NCBI GenBank assembly: GCA_964572225.1
Contig: CAZNFR010000059.1
Span: 1-22,836, forward strand
Source of the DNA: CAZNFR01 sp964572225
Lineage (GTDB): Bacteria > Bacteroidota > Bacteroidia > Bacteroidales > GCA-2748055
Direction: 5' to 3'
Length of the DNA: 22,836 nt
The notes under the pieces were generated by a model. That model made no database searches. It worked only from the letters and a program-made list of their open reading frames with translations, and was not told the DNA's origin. Numbering within the stretch: the stretch's first letter is position 1; every line of letters begins with the position of its first letter. Below, in pieces: positions 16,593 through 22,836 of this stretch. Position numbers and translations under genes: made by a program.

Positions 16593-16766
16593 TTATGTTA
16601 GCCTCATGCGGGCAGTTTTCACCACATCCTCGATAATGATATTTACGACATAGATGCCCGCCCTGGCCCCGTCGAGCTTAAACCGCGTTTCTTTTCTCCT
16701 GTCTTTGGGGTAGTAATACCTTTCCGCCATTACCTCGCCCTTGCTATCGAAAATTTTGATCTCCAT
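16593..16766 (-). CDS. Small protein resembling a free-standing T9SS sorting domain (copy A)
   Basis: 57 residues from the ATG at 16766, 10 bp after the DUF4347-like gene's stop. A GTG at 16793 would add 9 residues and overlap that gene. The sequence follows the type A sorting-domain pattern: a strand plus turn IKIFDSKGEVM (3-13), then RAGIYVVNI (35-43) and a basic ending VKTARMRLT. There is no signal peptide and no cargo domain. It aligns along its whole length with the 56-residue protein at 17550-17720. Alternatively it is the C-terminal tail of the DUF4347-like protein separated by a frameshift, since it is in a different frame. The fold resemblance is clear to me, but the function is unknown. 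Confidence 0.7.
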   Translation of the reverse strand: MEIKIFDSKGEVMAERYYYPKDRRKETRFKLDGARAGIYVVNIIIEDVVKTARMRLT

Positions 16767-16776
16767 TTCTGCATAT

Positions 16777-17379
16777 TTAGTTTGAGTCTTCACGCTGCAA
16801 TTTGCCGGGATAGTCCCGGATCTTTAGCGGGTCAAAACAGAGTTGGGTTTCTACTTTTCCTACCATAAACTCCAGGCTCCAGTCGGCCGAAATATCATCA
16901 TTACCCGTAAGGTTTACCGAAGCGGCCACATCCAGTCCGGTAATGGAAGAAAGTCGCCTGGTTAACAACTTTCCATTGTCCTCCCTGGCCAGATTACAGG
17001 TATAGATAAGAATATCCCCTTCCTGATCGAAACTATGTTTCCATTCACTGAGGGTTTCGTATTTTTCGCATAGGTTACCGTTGTTCATGGGCTTGCCGTC
17101 GAACATGATAAATCCCTCCTTTCCGCATAAAAGCAGATGGACCGCTTTCAGATTTTTCAGGCCCGCGAGCTCGGAATTCAGGCGGTCGAACTGATCAACG
17201 CCCTGTTCCAGTTCAATCACATGAATGCCTGACCGGAGAGATTGAATGATGATATCCTTGTTTTTAATATTCTCATCCAGGATCACAACCTCCCCGGCAG
17301 ATTGTGCAAAAAGGGGGAGAGATAATGCTGAAAGGGCCCAGAGATAAAATAGGATATGGAATTTGCGATGGCTGTTCAT
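16777..17379 (-). CDS. Exported stand-alone DUF4347-like protein
   Basis: 200 residues. A signal peptide (about 1-26, cleavage after FAQ) is followed by one domain (about 28-190) resembling DUF4347, which normally sits near the N-terminus of giant adhesins. Matching elements are EVVILDENIKN (30-40), a strand plus turn VHLLLCGKEG (80-89), GDILIYTCNLA (121-131), ITGLDVAAS (146-154) and a final DWSLE (166-170). The family usually has SHG at the first strand; here it is LCG, with Cys85 replacing His, while Cys128 is kept. No large repeat region follows, so the protein is either a minimal exported form or a remnant. The small sorting-domain-like gene follows after 10 bp. No TAnnTTTG promoter is seen in its 100-bp leader. 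Confidence 0.75.
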   Translation of the reverse strand: MNSHRKFHILFYLWALSALSLPLFAQSAGEVVILDENIKNKDIIIQSLRSGIHVIELEQGVDQFDRLNSELAGLKNLKAVHLLLCGKEGFIMFDGKPMNNGNLCEKYETLSEWKHSFDQEGDILIYTCNLAREDNGKLLTRRLSSITGLDVAASVNLTGNDDISADWSLEFMVGKVETQLCFDPLKIRDYPGKLQREDSN

Positions 17380-17479
17380 GGTTTTTCGTTTAGGTTCAAT
17401 GTCGGATTCTTCACTTCTTCCATCTTTCCGTTCCTGCCTGTTCGGGTCAGTTTCTTTATGGACTGATCAGGGCTGTCGT

Positions 17480-17518
17480 AAAAAACGAAACACGGGTCCG
17501 CAGGGCGAACCCATGTTT
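17480..17518 (-). terminator. Rho-independent terminator of small gene B
   Basis: On the minus strand a 10-bp stem (AAACATGGGT with ACCCGTGTTT, one U-G pair) encloses an 11-base loop and is followed two bases later by TTTTTT. It begins 31 bases after the stop of the 56-residue gene and separates it from the DUF4347-like gene. Confidence 0.8.
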
Positions 17519-17549
17519 CTGTGACTCAGCCATGCATCACGGAAAGATC

Positions 17550-17720
17550 TTATAATAAACGGAATTTCTTCCTTAACTTCTGTCCAAGCCTGGATATCAC
17601 ATAATAGATTTCGGAGGTCTGATTGGTCAGATCAAATTCGTAGTGACCGCTTTCGGACTCATCCTCTCTTCGATTATTGATGATCACCCTCCCGTTTTCA
17701 TCGTAAACTCTGAATTCCAT
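17550..17720 (-). CDS. Small protein resembling a free-standing T9SS sorting domain (copy B)
   Basis: 56 residues, ATG at 17720, stop at 17550. The protein begins MEFRVYDENGRVIINN, continues with an acidic segment and EFDLTNQTSEIYYVI, and ends RKKFRLL. Strand order and ending resemble a type A sorting domain (strand-DxxGxxV, then IYxV, then a basic end). It parallels copy A at 16593-16766 from the first residue: ME[IF][KR][IV][FY]D..G.V and IY.V. It has no signal peptide. It has its own exact TAnnTTTG element 44 bases upstream and its own terminator, so it looks like a complete transcription unit, not a fragment. The function is unknown. Confidence 0.65.
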   Translation of the reverse strand: MEFRVYDENGRVIINNRREDESESGHYEFDLTNQTSEIYYVISRLGQKLRKKFRLL

Positions 17721-17763
17721 TATCTGTGATTTTCTTTGCCAATTTTTTTCCTGTTTGGATATT

Positions 17764-17771
17764 CAAATTTA
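17764..17771 (-). promoter_or_regulatory. -7 promoter element for small gene B
   Basis: On the minus strand TAAATTTG is an exact TAnnTTTG match about 44 bases upstream of the ATG at 17720. The -33 position has no TTTG. The CRP/FNR-like boxes at 17805-17840 lie about 51 and 73 bases upstream of the predicted start. Confidence 0.5.
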
Positions 17772-17804
17772 CGCACTCCCCGGTTCGAAGGATGCGGGAT
17801 TGAA

Positions 17805-17840
17805 TTGATATATATCACAGAGATCGGTGATATAAATCAC
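17805..17840. promoter_or_regulatory. Two CRP/FNR-type palindromic boxes
   Basis: TTGATATATATCAC (17805-17818) and GTGATATAAATCAC (17827-17840) both fit TGAT-N4-ATCA, the FNR/CRP-family half-site arrangement. Their centres are 22 bp apart, two helical turns. They sit between the divergent promoters of small gene B and the glycosyltransferase operon. The sites are seen; the regulator is not encoded in this window. Confidence 0.55.
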
Positions 17841-17888
17841 CGGTTTCCCCCCGTCTTTTATGGAATGGTTGTATCTCAAAGCTTTTAG

Positions 17889-17896
17889 TATATTTG
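17889..17896 (+). promoter_or_regulatory. -7 promoter element of the glycosyltransferase operon
   Basis: TATATTTG is an exact TAnnTTTG match 28 bases before the ATG at 17925. A GTTG at 17868-17871 lies 17 bases upstream as a possible weak -33 element. Confidence 0.55.
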
Positions 17897-17924
17897 CAGC
17901 GGATAAAACTCAAAATCTCCGGGA

Positions 17925-18863
17925 ATGAAAAAACTTTCGGTCGTGGTCTGTGTGTACAATGAAGAGGAAAACATCAAACCTCTGGTTGAACAGATAGACA
18001 GGTCCCTTCAGAATATTGACTACGAACTTATTTATGTGGATGACGGCTCCACCGATAATACGGTTACCGAGATCCAATCGACCCATCATCCGCGGCTGGT
18101 CCTGATAGAACTGAAAAAGAACTATGGTCAGAGCTCGGCTCTTGCTGCCGGAATTAAGCATGCAGAGGGGGAATTTATCGTTCTGATAGACGGAGATCTT
18201 CAGAACGACCCTTCCGACATTCCTTCCCTGCTTGAAAAAGCTGAGGCGGAAGAATGGGATATGATTGCAGGATGGAGAAAAAACCGGAAAGACGGAGTTT
18301 TCCTGAGAAAGATCCCCAGTTGGATTGCCAATTCCATTATAAGAAGAACCACGAATGTCAGGCTGAAGGATTATGGCTGTACCCTTAAAATATTCAAATC
18401 CGACCTGGCCAAGAATCTCGGACTCTATGGTGAATTGCATCGCTTCATCCCGGTCCTCGCCAGTCTTGAAGGTGCCAAAATTACCCAGATTGAAGTGAAA
18501 CACCACCCCAGAAAATTTGGCAAAACCAAATACGGGATAGGGAGAACTTTCAGGGTTGTATCCGATCTGCTGCTGATGCTTTTCTTCAAGAAATATTTGC
18601 AAAGGCCCATGCACCTTTTTGGAACCTGGGGTATTCTCATTCTTTTAGCCGGACTCCTGATCAATTTTTATCTTCTGATCCTAAAGATTGCCGGAGAGGA
18701 CATTTGGGGAAAACCCCTTCTCCTTCTCGCACTCCTACTGGTGGTGACAGGATTCCAGCTGATCACCATCGGGATCATTGCCGAGCTGTTAATGCGTACC
18801 TATTACGAATCCCAGGACAAAACCCCGTACCGCATTAAAAAGATAAGCAAAGGTGAAGCTTAA
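17925..18863 (+). CDS. GT2 glycosyltransferase, dolichyl-phosphate-mannose-synthase-like
   Basis: 312 residues. The GT-A domain (about 3-220) has SVVVCVYNEEENI, the nucleotide-binding VDDGSTDNT (38-46) and the DXD-type metal motif DGDLQ (89-93). Two C-terminal membrane helices follow (about 228-252 and 262-290), as in GtrB/ArnC/DPM1-type enzymes, which transfer a sugar from a nucleotide donor to polyprenyl phosphate on the cytoplasmic face. The sugar cannot be told from sequence. It overlaps the next gene by 11 bp, so the two are translationally coupled. Confidence 0.93.
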   Translation: MKKLSVVVCVYNEEENIKPLVEQIDRSLQNIDYELIYVDDGSTDNTVTEIQSTHHPRLVLIELKKNYGQSSALAAGIKHAEGEFIVLIDGDLQNDPSDIPSLLEKAEAEEWDMIAGWRKNRKDGVFLRKIPSWIANSIIRRTTNVRLKDYGCTLKIFKSDLAKNLGLYGELHRFIPVLASLEGAKITQIEVKHHPRKFGKTKYGIGRTFRVVSDLLLMLFFKKYLQRPMHLFGTWGILILLAGLLINFYLLILKIAGEDIWGKPLLLLALLLVVTGFQLITIGIIAELLMRTYYESQDKTPYRIKKISKGEA

Positions 18864-19728
18864 ACTACCCTCATGGCTTAAGACTGCCGTCAAAATCATT
18901 ATCTCCGTCGGCGCACTCTACTTTGCGTTAAAGCAAATTGACCTCGGGGCAGTAAAGGATTTATATTCCCGCTCTTATCTTCCCTATCTTTTCACAGCCC
19001 TGATCCTGTTTGTTTTATCCAAAACCATGGCAGCATTCAGACTGAACCGTTTCCTGCATAAAACCGGAGTTACCCTCACGGAAAAAGAAAACTTCCGCTA
19101 CTACCTTTTGGGTATGTTCTACAATCTTTTTCTACCAGGAGGCATTGGAGGAGATGGGTATAAAATCTATCTTTTCAGTAAACGTTTTCAGGTTAAGGCC
19201 GGCACAGTATTTTGGGCCATTCTCACCGACAGACTTAGTGGGGTCCTTGCCCTTTTCTGTCTGGCCGTTCTCCTAAGCCTTTTTATTGATCCTGATATCT
19301 CTTTCCCATACAAATTCTTTATCTGGGTCCTGGTACCTATAGCAATCCTCAGTTTTTACCTGGTCATCCGCAAGTTTTTTGCAAGTTTTAAAAGCATTTA
19401 CCTCCCCACCACCCTTTTTTCATTCGGGGTTCAGATCCTTCAGGTATTTTCAGCTCTGTTTATCCTGCTAACCATAGATGGTTCTGATAATGTGCTTTCC
19501 TACCTTTTCATATTCCTTATATCCTCCATTGTAGCCATGCTCCCCATTTCCATAGGGGGTATCGGTACCCGGGAATTGACCTTCCTCTATGGAGCAAGAT
19601 TGCTTGGATTGGATCAGAACCTCAGTGTGGCTGTAAGTCTGATGTTTTATCTGATCACGGCTTTTGTTTCTTTTTGGGGGATCGGATTTGCCATGAAAGG
19701 GGATTTAAAAAAGAAAGAAAATTCCTAA
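18853..19728 (+). CDS. Flippase-like / LPG-synthase-TM (UPF0104) membrane protein
   Basis: 291 residues from a GTG at 18853 that overlaps the glycosyltransferase by 11 bp. About seven to eight hydrophobic helices span the protein. Family motifs visible are LPGGIGGDGYKIYLF (in the region 95-110), LTDRLSGVLAL and ISIGGIGTRELTFLYG. This is the lysylphosphatidylglycerol-synthase membrane-region family, without the soluble aminoacyl-transferase domain. Pairing with a polyprenyl-phosphate glycosyltransferase suggests a role in moving or using a lipid-linked sugar, but this is inference. Confidence 0.88.
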   Translation: MKLKLPSWLKTAVKIIISVGALYFALKQIDLGAVKDLYSRSYLPYLFTALILFVLSKTMAAFRLNRFLHKTGVTLTEKENFRYYLLGMFYNLFLPGGIGGDGYKIYLFSKRFQVKAGTVFWAILTDRLSGVLALFCLAVLLSLFIDPDISFPYKFFIWVLVPIAILSFYLVIRKFFASFKSIYLPTTLFSFGVQILQVFSALFILLTIDGSDNVLSYLFIFLISSIVAMLPISIGGIGTRELTFLYGARLLGLDQNLSVAVSLMFYLITAFVSFWGIGFAMKGDLKKKENS

Positions 19729-19778
19729 AAAATAAATATTTTTCGTGTATATATCTCTATATTAGTCTCTTATGAAGT

Positions 19779-19804
19779 TTAATAACGGCATTAATAACGT
19801 TATT
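19779..19804. repeat. Short repeat and palindrome in the flippase-ExbD gap
   Basis: TTAATAACG occurs twice, at 19779 and 19791 (12-bp period), and the second copy is part of the perfect palindrome AATAACGTTATT (19793-19804). No T-tract follows. It could be an operator or a weak transcript end for the flippase gene. The rest of 19729-19834 is AT-rich without a gene. Confidence 0.35.
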
Positions 19805-19834
19805 TATTCATGGGTATTGGCAAAATAATAAGCC

Positions 19835-19863
19835 AAAAAAAGGCCATCCTGCATAGGATAGCC
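19835..19863 (-). terminator. Rho-independent terminator of the ExbB-ExbD operon
   Basis: On the minus strand a 9-bp stem (GGCTATCCT with AGGATGGCC, one U-G pair) with a 4-base loop is followed directly by TTTTTTT. It lies about 28 bases after the stop of the last ExbD gene. Confidence 0.88.
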
Positions 19864-19890
19864 CTTCATCACGAAAAAGATAGGTATTTT

Positions 19891-20379
19891 TTAATTCTCG
19901 TCGTATTCACGACGGGCAGAGTAATTAATTTTGAGGGCATTCGCATAACGAAGTGCCTGTTTCACATCGGAAACCTTGCCCATTTTTATACCCTGGTCGA
20001 TTCTCAGGGAAACCGTCATTTTATTCCGGTCGGCTTCATCCATTTTTTCTCTTTCTGCGAGTACAAAATCCTTAACGGGTTCTGAGGGGATCCCTTCTTC
20101 GTTAATGAGTTTATCATTGAGCTGAATGATGGGTTCAGTTCCGTAAAGCTCTATCAGCCGGGAAACGGGGTTTCCAATATAGATATAGCTAACCAGGGAT
20201 TTTTTCTCAATCTTCTTCACCTCGGTTGCCTGGGGTACGGTTACCCTTACCTGCAACTGAGTTTCACGCATAACGGTAGAAACCATGAAGAAAAATAACA
20301 GCATAAACACGATGTCCGGCAATGAGGCCGTATTAATGGTTTGTGCTCCTTTATTGGATTTCTTCTTAAACTTGGACAT
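19891..20379 (-). CDS. ExbD/TolR family protein (second copy)
   Basis: 162 residues. A short basic cytoplasmic N-terminus precedes one membrane helix (about 20-38) with the essential proton-path Asp in the motif SLPDIVFMLLFFF (Asp22). A periplasmic domain of about 120 residues follows. With ExbB-type channel proteins it converts proton flow into mechanical work on an outer-membrane partner. It starts 1 bp after the first ExbD gene; the two are different in length and sequence, so they probably form a mixed dimer or serve distinct roles. Confidence 0.93.
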   Translation of the reverse strand: MSKFKKKSNKGAQTINTASLPDIVFMLLFFFMVSTVMRETQLQVRVTVPQATEVKKIEKKSLVSYIYIGNPVSRLIELYGTEPIIQLNDKLINEEGIPSEPVKDFVLAEREKMDEADRNKMTVSLRIDQGIKMGKVSDVKQALRYANALKINYSARREYDEN

Positions 20380-20380
20380 G

Positions 20381-21007
20381 TTAGTTTCCTCCGATATTTT
20401 TTGGTTCCGCTTCTGAAATGTTCATTTTGTATACTTCCCTGATCCCTTCCAGAATTTGCTCATCAACATAGTTACGAGGATTGAAATCGTTGTATCCCCT
20501 GCCGAAATATTCCATTGCGAACTGGTTCCTCAGGTCGTTAACTGCAGCAACGAGTACATCCTGTACCTGAAGATAAATGCCATAGGTAGTGGACCGGTCG
20601 TTCTGCAGAGATACCACACCCTGGGATACCATGATGCGGGCCTTCCCGTCAGGGAATCGTGAGGATACACCCGGGGGGAAATCCACTTCAATCTCTTTCA
20701 TTTCCGGCAGTTCCTCGTCATTGTTGGGATTACTGAAGAACTCTATGGTCTTCTCCCTCAGCTCCGGCAAATCCATCACTTCTTCTTCCACCATCAACTG
20801 GTCATCTCGGTTTATGAGTACCACCAGGACATTTCTTTCCTTCACATCCGTTTCGGTATCCTGTTCCTCTTCCGGGATGGGAGGAAGAAGTCTGGAGATA
20901 CCGGTATCGATATCCATCGTGGTAGCCACAAGAAAGAATATGAGGAGCAGGAAGGCTATGTCTGCCATGGAACCGGCATTAATTTCCTGTATATCTCTTC
21001 TTGCCAT
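20381..21007 (-). CDS. ExbD/TolR family protein (first copy, enlarged periplasmic domain)
   Basis: 208 residues, longer than the usual ~140. One N-terminal helix carries the conserved Asp16 (SMADIAFLLLIFFLV). The periplasmic part is acidic, with a 25-residue EEEQDTETD-rich region and an extension after about residue 145 (DVLVAAVNDLRNQF... to the C-terminus) that the second copy lacks. It is separated from the upstream four-TM gene by 55 bp containing a perfect inverted repeat. Confidence 0.92.
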   Translation of the reverse strand: MARRDIQEINAGSMADIAFLLLIFFLVATTMDIDTGISRLLPPIPEEEQDTETDVKERNVLVVLINRDDQLMVEEEVMDLPELREKTIEFFSNPNNDEELPEMKEIEVDFPPGVSSRFPDGKARIMVSQGVVSLQNDRSTTYGIYLQVQDVLVAAVNDLRNQFAMEYFGRGYNDFNPRNYVDEQILEGIREVYKMNISEAEPKNIGGN

Positions 21008-21023
21008 TGGTTTGTATGTTTAA

Positions 21024-21055
21024 GGTATTTCCGCTGATAGTATAACGGAAATACC
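21024..21055. repeat. Perfect 10-bp inverted repeat inside the operon
   Basis: GGTATTTCCG and CGGAAATACC flank a 12-base spacer in the 55-bp gap between the four-TM gene and the first ExbD gene. There is no T-tract after it in the direction of transcription, so it is not a standard terminator. It could stabilise or process the mRNA, or be an operator. Confidence 0.6.
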
Positions 21056-21062
21056 CTGATTT

Positions 21063-21713
21063 TTATTTAAAATATTTTGCAATTTCTGAGTAAAGTATGG
21101 ACAAAAGAATCAACCCAAGTACAAGGTAGGTTGAGATAAGTCCCATATCCACCATTCTCAAAACCTGTGGATCTTTGTTATCCGTTCCTTCGTAACCCAC
21201 AATGTCGAGGGGTACATCGGAACCAAGCATCCAGGCCAGGAACACCAGCAATGCAGCACCTGCAAGCACTCCGAGTCCGCGAACCAGGGCCCGGGTATTG
21301 GAGAACATGTAAACCAATGAGAATGCCAGGGCAATGATCAGGGTGATGATCACCAGGATGTATGCCCAGATCAGAGCGATATCGGTGCTGTTATGCACCA
21401 GACTTTCCATGAAGGTAAAAGATACTTCAACCTCTTCAGCGGGCTCTTCCATAACTGGAGGAGGAGCGGGAGCTGCTTCGATGATGGTATCTCCTTCTTC
21501 GGTGATGGTTGTGTCAGCCGCCTGGTCCTGCATCATGTCACTCTGGAAATTGAATCCCTGAGTCATGTCGTCAGGAGCAGTCAGTTTCTCTACCTTAGCC
21601 TCATAAGCCTGGGTATCGATGAGGTTGTCACCGAAGTAGAACAGGCCAATGACCAGTACTGAAACTGCCACAACAACATATAATGCTATTTGTGCTATTT
21701 TAGAAAAAGACAT
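21063..21713 (-). CDS. Four-TM protein between ExbB and ExbD, hypothetical
   Basis: 216 residues, 6 bp after the ExbB gene. Helices are predicted at about 8-28, 112-136, 146-164 and 190-210. Between the first and second lies an acidic and proline-rich segment (APAPPPVMEEPAEEVEV at 81-97) of about 80 residues, probably periplasmic. I do not recognise a named family, though a membrane protein in this position of Bacteroidota ExbB-ExbD operons would fit an extra stator subunit or adaptor. No catalytic motif is seen. Confidence 0.85.
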   Translation of the reverse strand: MSFSKIAQIALYVVVAVSVLVIGLFYFGDNLIDTQAYEAKVEKLTAPDDMTQGFNFQSDMMQDQAADTTITEEGDTIIEAAPAPPPVMEEPAEEVEVSFTFMESLVHNSTDIALIWAYILVIITLIIALAFSLVYMFSNTRALVRGLGVLAGAALLVFLAWMLGSDVPLDIVGYEGTDNKDPQVLRMVDMGLISTYLVLGLILLSILYSEIAKYFK

Positions 21714-21719
21714 AGTTTC

Positions 21720-22565
21720 TTATTTTTTAAGATTGTGTTTTACCAGAAGGTCGATCAATGTAATGGATGCATCTTCCATTTTGTTAACGATACCGTCGAT
21801 CTTGGAGACAATGTAGTTATAGAAGATCTGAAGGATGATCGCTACAATTAGACCGGATACAGTGGTAATCAGTGCAACCTTGATACCTCCGGCAACCAGT
21901 GAAGGCTGAACATCACCTGCGGCCTGGATCTTGTCGAAGGCGTCGATCATACCGATAACGGTACCCATAAACCCAAGCATGGGAGCGATCGCGATAAAGA
22001 GCGAAATCCAACTCAGGCCTCTTTCCAGTAAACCCATTTGAACACTACCATAGGAGATTACGGATTTTTCAACCACGTCAATCCCCTGGTCAATTCTTTC
22101 CAATCCCTGATAAAAAATACTTGCAACGGGTCCGCGGGTATTGCGGCAAACGTCTTTGGCTGCTTCCACTCCGCCTGCATCAAGCGCTTCTTCTACTTTC
22201 TTCAGAAGTTTGTCGGTGTTGGTGGTAGCAAGATTCAGATAGATAATCCTTTCAAATGCGAAGGCAAGACCAAAGATAAGGGCAAGAAGAACAGCACCCA
22301 TAAAGGAAGCACCCCCCTCAATAAATTTGGTTTTTACGCTTTTGTGAAGTACACCAAGTCCGCCGCCTGAAGCCAGCTCTTCTGCATCCACCTCGCTGTC
22401 TGCAGCCTCGTCTGCAACCATTTCAGTTTGATCGGCCATGGTAGTGTCCATAGCTTCTTCAGTTGCCGTGGCATCATCCTGAGGCATATCATCCTGTGCT
22501 ACTGCCACTATCGATGCTCCCATCAGCATCCCGAGAACCGCTATAAGTGCAAATAACTTTTTCAT
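21720..22565 (-). CDS. MotA/TolQ/ExbB proton-channel family protein
   Basis: 281 residues. An N-terminal signal-peptide-like segment (1-23, ending VAVAQ) is followed by an acidic low-complexity stretch (about 24-66) and the three-helix channel core: about 87-112, 187-213 and 232-256. Family features include the charged cytoplasmic segment with GPVASIFYQGLERI, and IAPMLGFMGTVIGMIDAF in the second core helix. As the stator subunit it works with the two ExbD proteins encoded downstream. It is the first gene of the operon. The signal peptide plus acidic leader is common in Bacteroidota members but absent from E. coli ExbB. Confidence 0.94.
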   Translation of the reverse strand: MKKLFALIAVLGMLMGASIVAVAQDDMPQDDATATEEAMDTTMADQTEMVADEAADSEVDAEELASGGGLGVLHKSVKTKFIEGGASFMGAVLLALIFGLAFAFERIIYLNLATTNTDKLLKKVEEALDAGGVEAAKDVCRNTRGPVASIFYQGLERIDQGIDVVEKSVISYGSVQMGLLERGLSWISLFIAIAPMLGFMGTVIGMIDAFDKIQAAGDVQPSLVAGGIKVALITTVSGLIVAIILQIFYNYIVSKIDGIVNKMEDASITLIDLLVKHNLKK

Positions 22566-22642
22566 GATTTGTTTTTAGTTTAATTATTGAATTTACAGTT
22601 TAATTTTAAAAGCTTAAAAATATTACGATTTTATAGAAATTT

Positions 22643-22673
22643 CAAACATTCAAGGGTAAATATTCATGAACAA
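22643..22673 (-). promoter_or_regulatory. Weak candidate promoter of the ExbB operon
   Basis: On the minus strand TTG (22671-22673), 20 bases, then AATGTTTG (22643-22650) resembles the -33/-7 arrangement with one mismatch at the -7 box. The leader would be about 70 nt and very AT-rich. Nothing else is recognised in 22566-22782. Confidence 0.3.
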
Positions 22674-22782
22674 TCCCATTCCTTGTGATATAACTGCCTT
22701 TTGAAAGGTCGTTATTTACTGAAATGATCCGGTAAAAGCTTCGTAGACCCTGGGTTTTCCGGCAGTTGTCCTTAAAATGCAG

Positions 22783-22836
22783 CGGAGAGAGAGGGATTCG
22801 AACCCTCGGTACCCTTTAGGGGTACACACGCTTTCC
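22783..22836 (-). tRNA. tRNA-Ser(GGA), 5' part outside the window
   Basis: The minus strand shows, from the window edge, GGAAA (anticodon GGA plus two loop bases) and the anticodon 3' stem GCGTG. A long variable arm of class II type follows (GTACCCCTAAAGGGTACC). Then come the T arm GAGGGTTCGAATCCCTC, the acceptor strand TCTCTCC and discriminator G at 22783. The long variable arm and G73 identify serine. The 5' half is missing. No CCA is encoded. Confidence 0.9.

Overview
The window looks like a chromosomal segment of a Bacteroidota bacterium, probably Bacteroidales or a relative such as Marinilabiliales. Four things point there: many starts are preceded by the Bacteroidota -7 element TAnnTTTG and lack clear Shine-Dalgarno sequences; acpP-fabF-rnc lies divergent from purN; an IPExxxVDY-type gene follows rnc; and there are domains resembling type IX secretion (T9SS) sorting tails. 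The content is mostly vertically inherited housekeeping genes. I see no insertion sequence, prophage or CRISPR array.

Layout. 1-3690: the 3' part of a LytS-type sensor kinase, then lepA, then a convergent small membrane protein. 3843-6939: a two-component operon (OmpR-type regulator and RprX-like kinase, minus strand) divergent from a charged secreted protein. Between them are four TTAAC-like direct repeats at an exact 10-bp period, a good candidate operator. 7070-8314: a membrane-anchored J-domain protein. 8316-11030: the minus-strand operon acpP, fabF, rnc and an IPExxxVDY gene. 11225-11800: purN. 11783-15695: leuS and an M23 peptidase on the minus strand. 15784-16010: tRNA-Arg(CCG) sequence interrupted by 100 Ns that are flanked by an exact 55-bp repeat, which looks like an assembly join.

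16141-19728: the least ordinary part. On the minus strand lie a Rid-family protein, a DUF4347-like exported protein, and two small (56-57 residue) paralogues that look like free-standing T9SS sorting domains without cargo or signal peptide. One of these has its own promoter and terminator. Two CRP/FNR-type boxes 22 bp apart sit between it and a divergent operon for a polyprenyl-type glycosyltransferase and a flippase-like membrane protein.

19891-22565: a minus-strand ExbB / four-TM protein / ExbD / ExbD operon for a proton-driven energy-transducing complex, with a strong terminator at its end. A partial tRNA-Ser(GGA) lies at the right edge.

The best candidate for something undescribed is the pair of orphan sorting-domain-like proteins with the DUF4347 protein and the dual CRP/FNR-like boxes. 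It is a hypothesis from sequence patterns, not a demonstrated system.
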